Assembly (NCBI GenBank): GCA_963807355.1
Contig: CAWEBX010000014.1
Coordinates: 46,696 to 110,695 of the forward strand
Length of the DNA stretch: 64,000 bases
Reading direction: 5' to 3'
Source: Nitrobacter sp963807355
Lineage (GTDB): Bacteria; Pseudomonadota; Alphaproteobacteria; Rhizobiales; Xanthobacteraceae
Each line of letters opens with the position of its first letter. The first letter of the stretch is position 1. The position numbers were made by a program, and so were the translations under genes. Under the pieces are notes generated by a model, which saw only the letters and a program-made list of their open reading frames with translations, was not told the origin of the DNA and ran no database searches. Positions 8,460 to 16,946 of this stretch are shown piece after piece.

Positions 8460-9033
8460 ATGGAGACTGCGAAGAAAGCCATTGTGCAGGTCGGCCATGG
8501 AGGCCGGGGTTTCATTGTGGGCGCTCGTGATCGTTTCGTTGTGACCGCAGCGCACTGCGTACCAATCGAGCACATTCCGACGCCCGATATGTCGAACGGC
8601 CCCGAACAACTGACGTTCCCCAACATCATCGGCCCGCTGGGCGAAACACCTACCATTTGGTGCGAGCTTTGCGCCTACGGTCTGACCGATGACATCGCGG
8701 CATTTTGCGAACCGGAGGTGGACGACCAAGATCAATACGTGAAAGTTCACCGATGCTGCAGCCTTTGCGGTTGGCAACCCGCCCGCTATCGGCAGCAAAA
8801 CATCTGCCTTCGTTCTTTCGCTTGATGGGAAATGGAAACGGTGCACCGTGAATAACGGCGGCAGGTTTTTACACATCAGCGGCCCTGACCGCCTCATCGA
8901 ATCCGGCATGTCCGGTTCGCCAATCGTAGACGAGAATGGCGCGGCAATCGGCGTGGTCTCGATAGGTAGTGGCCCAAGCCTGATCGACTGCCTGCCCGCA
9001 TGGCTGCTGCGGAAGCTGGACCGGACGGAGTAA
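8460..9033 (+). CDS. Trypsin-like serine protease (one frame shift)
   Basis: The first frame has GRGFIVGARDRFVVTAAHCV, the His motif of chymotrypsin-fold proteases, and a likely Asp region at ADDIAAFCEPE. After about 8745 the frame changes and DAAAFAVGNPPAIGSK, SGMSGSPIVDENGAAIGV (catalytic Ser in GMSGSP) and the end at 9033 follow. The joined protein has about 190 residues, about the size of a bare peptidase domain, with no clear signal peptide. Substrate unknown. It follows the secreted YD-repeat gene closely. The single break could be a sequence error or decay. Confidence 0.7.
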
Positions 9034-9108
9034 CTGACGGTCGGCAATCACGCCGCGTCCTATGATGCCAGCGGTCGCACCATTGGCAAGTTCACACGGG
9101 GCCGGTGA
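9034..9108 (+). pseudogene. 3' remnant of a second YD-repeat gene
   Basis: Directly after the protease stop the sequence encodes ASYDASGRTIGKFTRGR and a stop at 9108. This matches the end of the YD-repeat protein at 8176-8439 (IYDAGGHTIGRVIMRGKR). No start or signal peptide precedes it. It is the tail of a duplicate whose front was lost, or the scar of a cassette insertion that placed the protease between two copies. Confidence 0.6.
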
Positions 9109-9435
9109 GGCAAATCAGGCGCTCATGTTGCGGGCGCGTCTGACGATGCCTGCCCGCCGTCGCCCCGCGTAAATATTTTTGAAATTTTTCGCAGCGTCCT
9201 AAATTTATGCAGAACGATACACAAAGGCGGGGCCGATGGGCTCATGCTAGACTTCAGCGGACATTATCCCCTAGGCCAGCGATGTACGAAAGGGCCAACA
9301 GTTGCATTGCCATCCTATTCGTCAGCGCTTGTTTCGCCACGCGAGGAGCCGGGGAAGAACGTGGTAAAAGCCCTTTGAGATTGTCCAAATAAGCCTCGTA
9401 GGGCGACATAGGATAGTTAGTAAAATCCAGTGGAT
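9109..9435. other. Intergenic region
   Basis: No well-supported gene. A plus-strand frame at 9282-9392 has a possible hydrophobic leader (SCIAILFVSACFA) but no ribosome binding site or further conserved feature, so it is not called. Confidence 0.3.
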
Positions 9436-9846
9436 CTACAGAAATCGCCGCAAAAGTTTTACGAGTTGATCGATATCACCGCGAGCCAAGAGAAGACTAT
9501 CCGCCCTCGCGTCCAAATAGTTCGCCACGCGGAGACTATATCTTGAAAAAGAAACTAGAACGTTGATCAAAAAGGCGGCCATTATGAAGCCGCCGATCCG
9601 AATGAACGACTTGGTGAGTTCAGGTATCCACTCTACTCCTTGGGTTTGTATCAATGCGTTAGCGAGGTTACTTTGCGGTCCAATGTAGATAGTGGAGGTG
9701 CTGAGAGTTTGGATAAACAAGAGCGCCGTGCCGGTACCGAGCACCACTAAGATGCTTATCATTGCTAGGCCTGATACCCGGGAAAATTGCGCGCGCCTCC
9801 GCATTCCACGGACCACGTTCTGAAACTCCAAGGATATCTCTGCCAT
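9436..9846 (-). CDS. Membrane protein of unknown function
   Basis: A 136-residue protein from ATG 9846 (MAEISLEFQNVV), with gagggg upstream. It has a short basic N-terminus, a transmembrane helix around residues 24-46 (GLAMISILVVLGTGTALLF), a loop of about 35 residues, a second helix around residues 82-102 (IGGFIMAAFLINVLVSF), and a helical Asp/Arg-rich tail (ANYLDARADSLLLARGDID). The second half resembles no family I can name. It is the last member of a leftward run of genes that begins near 14456. Confidence 0.6.
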   Translation of the reverse strand: MAEISLEFQNVVRGMRRRAQFSRVSGLAMISILVVLGTGTALLFIQTLSTSTIYIGPQSNLANALIQTQGVEWIPELTKSFIRIGGFIMAAFLINVLVSFSRYSLRVANYLDARADSLLLARGDIDQLVKLLRRFL

Positions 9847-9944
9847 TTGTTGCCCCTCACAAGAAGGCAAAGGATAACCTAATCTTGATGAGAATTCAGG
9901 ACCCTTCAGCGCTTACTACGTCGGGTTTCCATCCAACACTGGTA

Positions 9945-10177
9945 CTAGGTTCGTTCATTCCGAGACCGGCCCGCGACGCCGTCACTTGCGCTGCTGTTGA
10001 GCGCCCACAGCCTGTATGCTTCCTCCACAAACAAGTCCGGCTCGGTCGGCGACGGGATCAGCTTCGCGCCGTGCTCGCGGAAGTGATCGAGGCCAAGGCC
10101 CATTGAGACCGGTGCGCTTGTCGCTGGTCGTTGGCCAGCGTTTGAAGCAACGCCGCCATGTCGCGGTCCGAAATCAT
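9945..10177 (-). CDS. Hypothetical protein, probably frame-shifted
   Basis: Two overlapping minus-strand pieces look coding. MISDRDMAALLQTLANDQRQ starts at 10177. A second frame starts MGLGLDHFREHGAKLIPSPT at 10103 and runs through DLFVEEAYRLWALN to a stop at 9945. Together they read like one protein of about 76 residues with one indel, but two overlapping genes are possible. No function recognised. It follows the 10191-10367 gene by 13 bp. Confidence 0.35.
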
Positions 10178-10190
10178 AAAGTCGGCCAGA

Positions 10191-10367
10191 TCAATCGGAG
10201 GGGCGAGTGGCGGCGATCTCACCCGGCGCAGCAGCCAGTGACGGAATCCTTGTCGGACCTAGCCGCAGCGCCGCCTTAACGCCAGCTTCCAAAAACCGCT
10301 CCCGCTGCTGCGGATTAAGCCGCGCCCAGCCTTCCAGAGTTGCCGAAACCAAATCAATGCGCCGCAT
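10191..10367 (-). CDS. Short hypothetical phage-type protein
   Basis: A 58-residue protein: MRRIDLVSATLEGWARLNPQ, an amphipathic helical body (ERFLEAGVKAALRLGP) and a Pro/Ala-rich tail. Base composition and regular helix pattern suggest real coding. It belongs to the leftward run of small genes of the phage module. Function unknown. Confidence 0.45.
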   Translation of the reverse strand: MRRIDLVSATLEGWARLNPQQRERFLEAGVKAALRLGPTRIPSLAAAPGEIAATRPSD

Positions 10368-10565
10368 GTCGCCCAGCCTTTGAAAAGCGGATCGAGCAAA
10401 GGAAACACGAAATCCAAAAATTGCAAATATGCTGAAGTGGTGCGGTCGCGCGGTCCCCGCTTTGACCTACAGGCCGAGGGACCCGAAATTGAGGAGGGGG
10501 TGCTCATCAGCGTCATTGTCATTCGTGTCGGCAGGCGGTCGTCCCGATGGAGCCAGCTACTCTGC

Positions 10566-10922
10566 TCAGAAGTCACATTCACGGTATTGCTTTGAGGCAA
10601 GCCGGAATCGTGAGCCTACTTGGATAAAATCTACATCAAGGCATTGGTTTCCTCGTCGGAAAGCGCCGAGGCCACCGCACTGAAGATATTCTAAGTTTAT
10701 CCGCCAACGCCTCTCGGTTGGAGAATAGGTCCCGAAATAATGCTGCGCCTTGGCCGGGCCCTTGCAGATTGCCGCTATATAGTTACGGACGTCGGGCGGC
10801 AATGCATCAATGTGGTGGGGATGCCAAGGATGATCCTTACCTTGTTGGGATGACAGGGATGACACTGGCAATTCGCTCGCAAGTAACAACGAACATGCCA
10901 ATAAAAGGATGCGGATCATCAT
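10566..10922 (-). CDS. Small secreted protein
   Basis: A 118-residue protein from ATG 10922, with ggagga upstream. It has a signal peptide (MMIRILLLACSLLLASELPV), then PDVRNYIAAICKGPAKAQHY, FGTYSPTERRWRINLEYLQC and a C-terminal RLASKQYRECDF. The three mature Cys could form disulfides in the periplasm. Similar short secreted proteins with IAAICKGPAKAQHYF-like runs are found in Bradyrhizobium phage regions; no function is known to me. It ends the leftward small-gene operon or has its own promoter. Confidence 0.65.
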   Translation of the reverse strand: MMIRILLLACSLLLASELPVSSLSSQQGKDHPWHPHHIDALPPDVRNYIAAICKGPAKAQHYFGTYSPTERRWRINLEYLQCGGLGAFRRGNQCLDVDFIQVGSRFRLASKQYRECDF

Positions 10923-11042
10923 GCGATCCTCCACCGAGGCTCGCCGCCGGGCTCTTGCCGACGGTTTATTCGTTTAACATTGCTTGCGTCTATATGATTT
11001 GTGCCAGTATCAAAATCACACCTGGGAATTTGTTGAAGTCGC

Positions 11043-11267
11043 TCAATAGCGAACATCAAAGGCATGACTGCCGGTCGTGCCTGACGGCATGGCGCGCGGT
11101 ACGACATTTTTGATGGCCAGGATCGCAGCCGGTTGGATTATCGGACCAACCTCCACGGATTGTCCCTCGTGCCACGCGCTGAACATCAGCGCGGCCTCGT
11201 CCACCTCCATGGCGAACAACGTCTCGGTAAGCTGGGCGACCTTTTGCTGCTTTTGCTCAGGTGACAT
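11043..11267 (-). CDS. Short hypothetical phage-region protein
   Basis: A 74-residue protein: MSPEQKQQKVAQLTETLFAM, then EVDEAALMFSAWHEGQSVEV and a hydrophobic PIIQPAAILAIKNV. It is helical at the N-terminus and has no known motif. Its start lies 11 bases inside the end of the preceding gene (11257-11445), as in tightly packed phage operons. Confidence 0.55.
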   Translation of the reverse strand: MSPEQKQQKVAQLTETLFAMEVDEAALMFSAWHEGQSVEVGPIIQPAAILAIKNVVPRAMPSGTTGSHAFDVRY

Positions 11268-11445
11268 CGCCTTGCCCTCCGTCGCGGCGGCAGCGGCGGC
11301 GAGCTTCTTGTCGAGCGTGGCCAGCAGCTACGGCGAGCGCGGCGGTAAGCATCCTTTCGGCTACGTCTTTAAGGTCCGATGTCCCGGCGAATTCATCTTC
11401 CAGAACCTTCTTTGCAGCCTCTACGGCTCTCTGTGAGAGGATCAT
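11257..11445 (-). CDS. Short hypothetical protein
   Basis: A 62-residue protein: MILSQRAVEAAKKVLEDEFA, a helical body (LKDVAERMLTAALAVAA) and a basic tail. The pattern resembles the small helical proteins of Rhizobiales prophages that begin with SDRAIEAAA. The basic tail may result from an indel near 11320. It overlaps both neighbours (ATGA with 11442-11618, 11 bases with 11043-11267). Confidence 0.5.
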   Translation of the reverse strand: MILSQRAVEAAKKVLEDEFAGTSDLKDVAERMLTAALAVAAGHARQEARRRCRRDGGQGDVT

Positions 11446-11618
11446 TCCTTTTTTTCCTTCTCAGGACCCGCCGCCAGAGCGACGCAATAACCTAACGCGA
11501 GGCCACCCCAACTAATAGGCAACCACGCGTATTCGCCGTACCCGCGAATGATGAGGACTATTCCCACAACCCAAAATGCCGAGCCGATCAGTAAAAGTCG
11601 TTTCACTTTTGGACTCAT
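11442..11618 (-). CDS. Small membrane protein
   Basis: A 58-residue protein (MSPKVKRLLLIGSAFWVVGI...). It has two hydrophobic helices, residues 7-24 and about residues 33-49 (LPISWGGLALGYCVALAAG), with a short polar turn and a lysine-rich C-terminal tail. Its stop overlaps the next start as ATGA (11442-11445), so it is translationally coupled to the 11257-11445 gene. A two-helix membrane protein in a phage operon could be a holin-like or superinfection protein; that is a guess. Confidence 0.55.
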   Translation of the reverse strand: MSPKVKRLLLIGSAFWVVGIVLIIRGYGEYAWLPISWGGLALGYCVALAAGPEKEKKE

Positions 11619-11681
11619 GGCGAAGCCCCCCGTCGGGGCCGGAGCGAATTTCCCGCGAATTGTGAAGTTGAGACAAAGCGA

Positions 11682-11810
11682 TCATTGTCTGGTCAGATCG
11701 TCGATCAGATAAAGCTGGTGGCGCACGTCAAGCTTGGCCAGAGGGTATTCCTTTCCGACCGCTTTTAGGTAGGCGTCGACCGTCGATCCCCGTAATAGCC
11801 TGGTAGCCAA
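11682..11810 (-). CDS. Short hypothetical ORF
   Basis: From TTG 11810 the frame reads LRGSTVDAYLKAVGKEYPLA then KLDVRHQLYLIDDLTRQ and stops at 11682. The second half has a clean amphipathic helix pattern that looks coding, but the start is uncertain and the frame may once have been longer. No ribosome binding site is clear. Confidence 0.3.
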   Translation of the reverse strand: MATRLLRGSTVDAYLKAVGKEYPLAKLDVRHQLYLIDDLTRQ

Positions 11811-11978
11811 TGATGCCGATGCGCCGAGGCCAGGAGCCGTTTGGGATTGTAGACGCGCGCGCAGGACGGCTCATGGCTGAGCCATCCCTTTATGGTGCGT
11901 ATGATCAGTTCCACAGGCCATGGGACCCGACCGCGCCGGCCTCAACGACGCATACTAAAGTCGTGGGGAGCTGCAGCA

Positions 11979-12486
11979 TCACGAAACCTCGCCACCGATC
12001 GTCGATAGAGATCGAGCAACTGCTTCCAGACAGTTGCAAGCCTGTTCGTCGAACTCGCATCCGTCGTAAAATTCCAAGATATAAAAGATTAATGCGGACG
12101 TCGCTTTCGGGGTAACGGGAGGCTGATCGATGAACGACTGCATGACGTTGTTTTGCTCTTCGAGGATCGCTTTCCATTTCTGGTTGATCGCATCAACGCC
12201 GGTTTTCTTCGCCCACCTCCGGCGTTTGGCTATTTGCTTCTCGTAACGGCGTTTAGCGTCCAGATATTCCCGCTCGACAAGGTCGGGCGGGATGCCTTAA
12301 CTCGAAAGGCTGATTGCCATGCGTCTGCTCTGCTGCCGCGACGGCCATTTCTTCCGCTTCCCATAGAGACAAAAGCTGTTCTCTAAGAACCTTGTGGTGG
12401 CGGATGCGGTCGAACGTGGTGTCATCAACAGACCGCGAAGACCCTGGAATAGCGTTGATAGAGTTGAAAAGAGGAAACTGCAGCAT
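11979..12486 (-). CDS. Hypothetical phage protein (one frame shift)
   Basis: Starts MLQFPLFNSINAIPG at 12486. The first frame runs to QPFEL near 12300. One extra base there shifts the frame, and GIPPDLVEREYLDAKRRYEK, KQKWKAILEE-type helices and FYILEFYDGCEFDEQACNCL follow to the stop at 11979. The joined product has 168 residues: an N-terminal helix bundle, a lysine/arginine-rich middle and a Cys-containing C-terminal helix pair. No function recognised. It lies three bases after the 12489 gene, so the two are coupled. Confidence 0.5.
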
Positions 12487-12488
12487 GA

Positions 12489-13255
12489 TCAGCGCTCCAC
12501 GTTCTCGGTGTCGACTTTGAGTGACTTCAGGACGGTACGAGCCCGTGAAGTCAGGCTGATGGGATCCAAAAAAACGTAGGCGTGTTTGCTTTTTTCAGAT
12601 TTGAGCGCCGTGTGCACGGCGTCGTCGAATGAAACGAATTGCAATGCATATTGTGGACCGCCATAGAGCTCGGTGCTCAGGGTGAAAAGCTCCTGCATTA
12701 GGAATGACTGATAGCGTTGCAGCAGTCCCGTGCGTGTTAGCCGCCGTCCCTTCGCTGCATTGCCGAGACGCTTTCTCGGCTGTCGGAAAGCCGTGGCGCG
12801 CTTCAGGTTCGCCGCGATGTTCCGGAACTGAGGGAAATCGATCGCGTCCTCAATGCTATCGCTATTGAGGCAGTCAAGGTAGTTCACGACGGCCTGCATC
12901 TGCAATGAAACGTCAGCGGCCAAGCTGCTTTTGGCATTCACAATGACATCGAAAATCTCATTGAAGCAGTCCATTGCAGAAGCCATCTCGGCTTCGGAGT
13001 ATTCGCCCGCTGTCTCTGCACCTTCGTGACCTCATCAATTCTCGCTTTAGCCCTCTTCAGCCAATAAACCAGCATGGGCATCGGCTGGTTTTTCAGTTCG
13101 AAGCCGGCCGGCACTTTCCCAAACACTGGGTCGAGCGCGTCAGGATGATCGGCCAATTCGGCGGTACTGGCACTTGGTGCCGTAGCTGCAGCGGCGAAAT
13201 TGATTACAGGTGAGGAGGGCTTGGCTTGGCTGATTGCTGGCGATGTCATAATCAC
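12489..13255 (-). CDS. Hypothetical phage protein (probably one frame-shifted gene)
   Basis: The front frame starts at GTG 13255 or ATG 13249 (MTSPAISQAKPSSPVINF) and has FGKVPAGFELKNQPMPMLVY and KARIDEVTKV. The rear frame contains ETAGEYSEAEMASAMDCFNE and continues to DTENVER at 12489. The two join near 13020 with one base missing, giving about 255 residues. Alternatively the rear part is a separate gene starting at ATG 12986, but coding-like sequence upstream of that ATG argues for one gene. The rear half is helical and ends with a beta-alpha unit (HAYVFLDPISLTSRARTVL). Function unknown. Confidence 0.5.
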
Positions 13256-13699
13256 TTTCCTTCGTTCGTTACGGCGGCATAGAGCTCATCGAGTATCTTC
13301 GCCTCAGCCAGACATTCCTCACCCTTGCGCCGCATGAGTTTCCGGGCGTCGTCGAGCAGCGCCGGTTCTGCGATCAGGCTGGGAACATACGTATTCGTCC
13401 GCCAATTCGACAAAGTAGGTTTTGCTCTTGAACTTTTGGGCTATCGTCAAGAACTCGGGCCCGAGCTCTGAAAAGTCGATCTGCGTTTCATCGATAGAGC
13501 CGTGCTTCAGGATGCGTTTGACATCCGCGATGACGCCGACGCGAAGCATCTTGTCAGCGCCTTCAATGCGAGCTTCCGCACAGGTCTGCGGAAACGCGCG
13601 CTTCATGATCTTGTCGGTAATTGCAGGAGCATTGTTGCCGACCTTCGCCGCGGCGGACCAAACAAGCTCTGCAAAATTCGCGGTGCGATTATTGAGCAT
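13252..13699 (-). CDS. Hypothetical phage protein (one frame shift)
   Basis: ATG 13699 overlaps the end of the preceding gene by 11 bases. MLNNRTANFAELVWSAAAKV is followed by NNAPAITDKIMKRAFPQTCA and KSKTYFVELADEYV. An extra T near 13392 changes the frame, and VPSLIAEPALLDDARKLMRR and ILDELYAAVTNEGK complete 148 residues. The stop overlaps the next start region. A mostly helical soluble protein of unknown function in the leftward early operon. Confidence 0.5.
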
Positions 13700-14456
13700 C
13701 GATCTGCTCCACAAGCGCGCTGAGGATGTTGGTGCAATCTCGCACGGCGCGGATGTTTGACGCCTGGCTGTCAACCCGCTCGTTCAGGCCATCGATGGCG
13801 AGATTGATGTTCACGTGGGTCGCCCATTCCACAAAGGCGCGGGCTGTGCCGTATACGTGCGTCCATGCAGCGCCGATTGGCGACGGCGGCACATACAGCG
13901 GGTTCTTTCTTGACGGCGCTCTTGGGCCTCTCAAGCCACGCATCGCGGCATCAACGACAGCCTCGCGGATGGCTGCTCGGGTCGGCTCCTCGCCGCGCTC
14001 CAGCTTGTCGTCGGGTACGCGGCGCACGATGCCAGGGTCGGCTGCTTCCGCGTCGCGGATAGTGCGCGCGTCGTGGATTTCCTTGTGGGTCAGGCCAATC
14101 TCTGTGGCCGTGGCCTTATTTGCTTCCGCTCTGGAATTAGAATGCCTGTCTGAAGGTCCGGCGACCTCACCACGCTCCTGAGCCGCGTCGTATTCATCAG
14201 CTAGCCGGCGCTTCGCTTGAGCCTCGATTTCCAGCGCATCGGCCTGTGCGCGGTGCGCGGCAGCGATCAGAGTATCGTGGGCGCCTTTTGCCTTCGACAG
14301 CCGCGCCGCCTTCTTCGCGGTATCATAGGCGTCTCTGGCGACGTCACGGGCTTCGAGGACTTCAGCCGAGGAACGAGCCTGTACCAGAATGGCCGCAGCG
14401 CGGTCGATCAGGCTAGGAAGACCGCCGGTAGGGGCGGTTGGTAGGTGCAGGGACAC
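13689..14456 (-). CDS. Phage early-operon protein, first gene
   Basis: An intact 255-residue protein: MSLHLPTAPTGGLPSLIDRA, long Ala/Arg/Lys-rich helices through residues 30-100 (ARDAYDTAKKAARLSKAKG), an Asn/Arg segment (SDRHSNSRAEANKATATEIG), and a C-terminal part with AAWTHVYGTARAFVEWATHV. The helical core resembles a coiled coil. Related proteins occur in Bradyrhizobium prophages, but I cannot name a function; ParB-like or DNA-binding roles are possible. It is the promoter-proximal gene of the leftward operon. A repressor-like site lies 40 bp upstream (14495-14506). Confidence 0.65.
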   Translation of the reverse strand: MSLHLPTAPTGGLPSLIDRAAAILVQARSSAEVLEARDVARDAYDTAKKAARLSKAKGAHDTLIAAAHRAQADALEIEAQAKRRLADEYDAAQERGEVAGPSDRHSNSRAEANKATATEIGLTHKEIHDARTIRDAEAADPGIVRRVPDDKLERGEEPTRAAIREAVVDAAMRGLRGPRAPSRKNPLYVPPSPIGAAWTHVYGTARAFVEWATHVNINLAIDGLNERVDSQASNIRAVRDCTNILSALVEQIDAQ

Positions 14457-14494
14457 GGGCAGCAGCTCCTGACAATCAAATCAAGAACTTTATA

Positions 14495-14506
14495 AAGTAG
14501 CGCCTT
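14495..14506. promoter_or_regulatory. Possible distal operator of the leftward phage operon
   Basis: The site AAGTAGCGCCTT equals the reverse complement of the middle repressor operator (AAGCGCTACTT at 16901-16911) plus one extra C. It lies 40 bp upstream of the first gene of the leftward operon, where a repressor would block the promoter. A 12-bp palindrome ACTTTATAAAGT overlaps it at 14487-14498. Confidence 0.35.
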
Positions 14507-14629
14507 ATATAAAGCAAGCGGAGCTTGAAATGGCCAGCGTTGCTTTACGTAATGTGTTCTTGATGCGTTCTCCAACGTGAGTCAGGGTGCGTAGGTCAAA
14601 AACAGTGAAGCGTAAAATGACCGCCTGTT

Positions 14630-14848
14630 ATGTTGTTCGGCCGTTTGAAGTCACAAAAGCTAGCCGTCTCGTCGCGCGCCCTGCAATGCAGGAAAAGCGC
14701 GCAGCATGCGAGCCATATGGCCGAGGCCGAAGCCCGCCGACACGGCGGGGCGATTGCCTTTAGCCGGACAGGCGACCCATCCAGCGGTGACTTTGAAGGC
14801 GTTGTCGTGCTTGGGCAGTTTGGGCTGGGGCCAGAGGAAGTAGGCTAG
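14630..14848 (+). CDS. Short phage-region protein
   Basis: A 72-residue frame from ATG 14630. Its second half (AIAFSRTGDPSSGDFEGVVV then LGQFGLGPEE) matches a motif I know from small Rhizobiales proteins (IAFSRSGDP.TGEF.DA.VL..FG.VP). The first half is less convincing, and an internal ATG near 14717 could be the start. It is convergent with the broken gene ending at 14845 (four-base overlap). Function unknown. Confidence 0.4.
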   Translation: MLFGRLKSQKLAVSSRALQCRKSAQHASHMAEAEARRHGGAIAFSRTGDPSSGDFEGVVVLGQFGLGPEEVG

Positions 14849-15644
14849 TGAGCGGCGAGGGGAAGTCCCATAGCATTGCCAACCATTTCCACGGCAGCGT
14901 CCTCGTCGCCACGGAAACTTGGCATAAGCAGCGCGCGGTTTTGTGCGCGTTGAAACTTCTTTTTGCTCAATGATTTTAAGTCGGGGTCTTTGACCATTGC
15001 GATGACTTTGAAGTCATCTATTTTTTTTGATTGAGCTTCGATTTGAAGTAACAGCGCTTCGTTTAGCCTGTCGTTGGAATTGACAAAATACAGGGCCGCG
15101 GCCTTACCTGCGACGGTCGCGCGCGGACGAATGACCAAATCCGCCGGGAATTCGGAAAATCGGCGGTCTACAGGTTCATTTTCTTAAAAAGACACGAAAT
15201 CGCTCAGCCTCCGGCTAAGCGCGGCCGTCGCATCCTCCCGAAATGTCGACCTAATGACTTCGCGGGTCATTAGCTCTAGATCTCGAACGCGGATCATAGA
15301 GGACATGAAATCGATAACACGCTTCGAAACATGGGATTCGGGGAAGCTTGATGTTTTGATCTCGTAGGTCTCACGATCCCAAAAAGCATGCGCCTGTTGA
15401 AGAATCGCGTCGAGGAGCTGGCCTCGGGTTCCTTCGGTGATCGGCACGTCTTTCGCCACTAAATGGGCGAGATATGATCCATCGTCCTCGATGACGTAGC
15501 CATCGAGTGACGGCGCTAAATAGAACGTGATTCGATCGCCTGCGCTGTCCTCGAATGGAGAGCTGATCGCATAGCCAGCAGCGACGGGATTGTGATCCCG
15601 CTGCAGAATGCACTACAGAGCTTCTTCGGAAGATCTGCGATCAT
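14845..15644 (-). pseudogene. DUF1828/DUF1829-type protein, interrupted
   Basis: Three segments on the minus strand spell one protein. MIADLPKKLCSAFC starts at 15644. After a frame change near 15605 come AAGYAISSPFEDSAGDRITF and LDGYVIEDDGSYLAHL (DUF1828 core), then ALSRRLSDFVSF. A single in-frame TAA at 15184-15186 follows, after which the same frame continues EPVDRRFSEFPADLVIRPRA and KIDDFKVIAMVKDPDLKSLS (DUF1829-like) to 14845. The family is common in mobile elements and has no firm function. One base substitution explains the stop (AAA or similar to TAA). Alternatively the C-terminal half is a separate gene. Confidence 0.5.
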
Positions 15645-15653
15645 ATTAAATTC

Positions 15654-16123
15654 CTAAAGAGCCCGGCCTATCCTCAATGTGATAGAAGCGCTTCGCGGCT
15701 TTCCAAAATCTACTTTCGGTCCACGCCGTCGACCGTCTATGAAAAGAATTAGCAGACGGTATACGTCTAACATCAATGCTTTAGGGGCCGACTTCAAGGC
15801 CACTAGTGTCACAATCGCTGTGACAATGCAGGCCAAGGTGGCTGCCGTGATCCTCAAATCTAGCGATTACCGAATAACCCTCGCTGGTCTGAATAATCAG
15901 CATCGCCTTCCAATTTGCTCTGCTGGGGTGACATTCAGCCACCAACGTAAAGTCCCCATCGAGCGAAATGCACTTTGCTGACCGCCATATCCAACCGCCG
16001 CGCATCGGCTTTGTTTTTGGATAGATGGGAGCATGCTTTGGGGGCATGGGTCTCGGTATCAAGATATTTCGTCCGCGAAATAAGGTGCCTGTGCTGCTTG
16101 AAGTCGAGGCGCCGGCCGCTCAT
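15654..16123 (-). CDS. Hypothetical protein coupled to the repressor (two frame shifts)
   Basis: The start ATG 16123 overlaps the repressor stop as ATGA. MSGRRLDFKQHRHLISRTKY begins it. The frame changes near 15985, where GDFTLVAECHPSRANWKAML and IQTSEGYSVIARFEDHGSH follow. A second change at a CCCC run near 15783 leads to PKALMLDVYRLLILFIDGRR and the end at 15654. The joined protein has about 155 residues. The middle (YSVIARFEDHGSHLGLHCHSDC) is His/Cys-rich and might bind a metal. Similar short proteins lie beside repressors in Bradyrhizobium prophages. Function unknown. Confidence 0.45.
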
Positions 16124-16863
16124 CGTCGCCCCTTGTACATGCCGACAACCTGATGGCAGATCGGCCAATCGGCCCGATGCTCGGAAAACGTCTTTGCCGG
16201 ATTGTACTGTTCGAGCTTCCACAAGCGGTCGTTGAAGCTCACCAGGTGTTTGATCATCGATTTGGCGTCGCCGGTACGATGATCATGATCGTAGAGGATC
16301 ACATCGGTCTCGCGCTCTGGCGGGCGCCGGGGGTGTACGAGAGCCATGTCTCCTTCACGATAGGCCGGTACCATTGACGTGCCGACGATGGATATCCCAT
16401 AGGCTTCGGGGACGCCCTCAAGAACGATTGGCCGTTTGACATACTCCATGACATTGGTGTGGACGATCATGGTGCCGTCGCCACCTTGGGCCGCGGCATA
16501 GATCGGGAAGTCCCGCGCGCCGACGAGTAGCCCACCGGGGATCTGCGCCATCCGTTCTTCGATAGTTCGGCGGTCCGATTCAGTAAACCGATCAGCAAGC
16601 TCCGGCTTGTCGGCCATTTCCTCGAAAACATAGCGGGGCAGTACTGAACCCGTTCCGTGAAAAAGTTCAATCACTGTCGCACCAAGCGATCTAGACAGTT
16701 GCTCGAGTTTCCCGGTGGCCGGAACCGAATCACCGCGCTCCCAGCCCGAGACGGCCTGTGGCGTTACGCACAAGGCGTTCGCCAGCGCTGCCTGCGTCAT
16801 GCGCCGTTCTCGCCGCAACGCCGCCAACTGCGCACCGAATTTCTTGCGAGATTCTAGATCCAT
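16120..16863 (-). CDS. CI-type phage repressor (HTH plus S24 peptidase domain)
   Basis: An intact 247-residue protein from ATG 16863; an in-frame start at 16902 would add 13 residues. The N-terminal helix-turn-helix spans residues 5-60 (RRMTQAALANALCVTPQAVS). The C-terminal LexA/S24 domain has ISIVGTSMVPAYREGDMALV with the catalytic Ser and SMIKHLVS with the catalytic Lys. An Ala-Gly-like cleavage region lies at FPIYAAAQGGDG. Such repressors bind operators as dimers, keep lytic genes off and cleave themselves when RecA is activated by DNA damage. It faces a Cro-like gene across a three-site operator (16876-16932). Downstream it is coupled to the 15654-16123 gene. Confidence 0.85.
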   Translation of the reverse strand: MDLESRKKFGAQLAALRRERRMTQAALANALCVTPQAVSGWERGDSVPATGKLEQLSRSLGATVIELFHGTGSVLPRYVFEEMADKPELADRFTESDRRTIEERMAQIPGGLLVGARDFPIYAAAQGGDGTMIVHTNVMEYVKRPIVLEGVPEAYGISIVGTSMVPAYREGDMALVHPRRPPERETDVILYDHDHRTGDAKSMIKHLVSFNDRLWKLEQYNPAKTFSEHRADWPICHQVVGMYKGRR

Positions 16864-16875
16864 ACCCACAATATA

Positions 16876-16932
16876 AAGTGATACTTGATGGTTTTCTACC
16901 AAGCGCTACTTGAATATAATAAAGTGTTACTT
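16876..16932. promoter_or_regulatory. Three-site repressor/Cro operator
   Basis: Three 11-bp near-palindromes of the form AAGYNNTACTT occur between the divergent repressor and Cro-like genes: AAGTGATACTT (16876-16886), AAGCGCTACTT (16901-16911) and AAGTGTTACTT (16922-16932). Their starts are 25 and 21 bp apart, placing all three on roughly the same DNA face. The outer two are closest to consensus. The layout is that of a lambda-like OR region. Confidence 0.75.
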
Positions 16933-16946
16933 TATATGCTGGTGTG

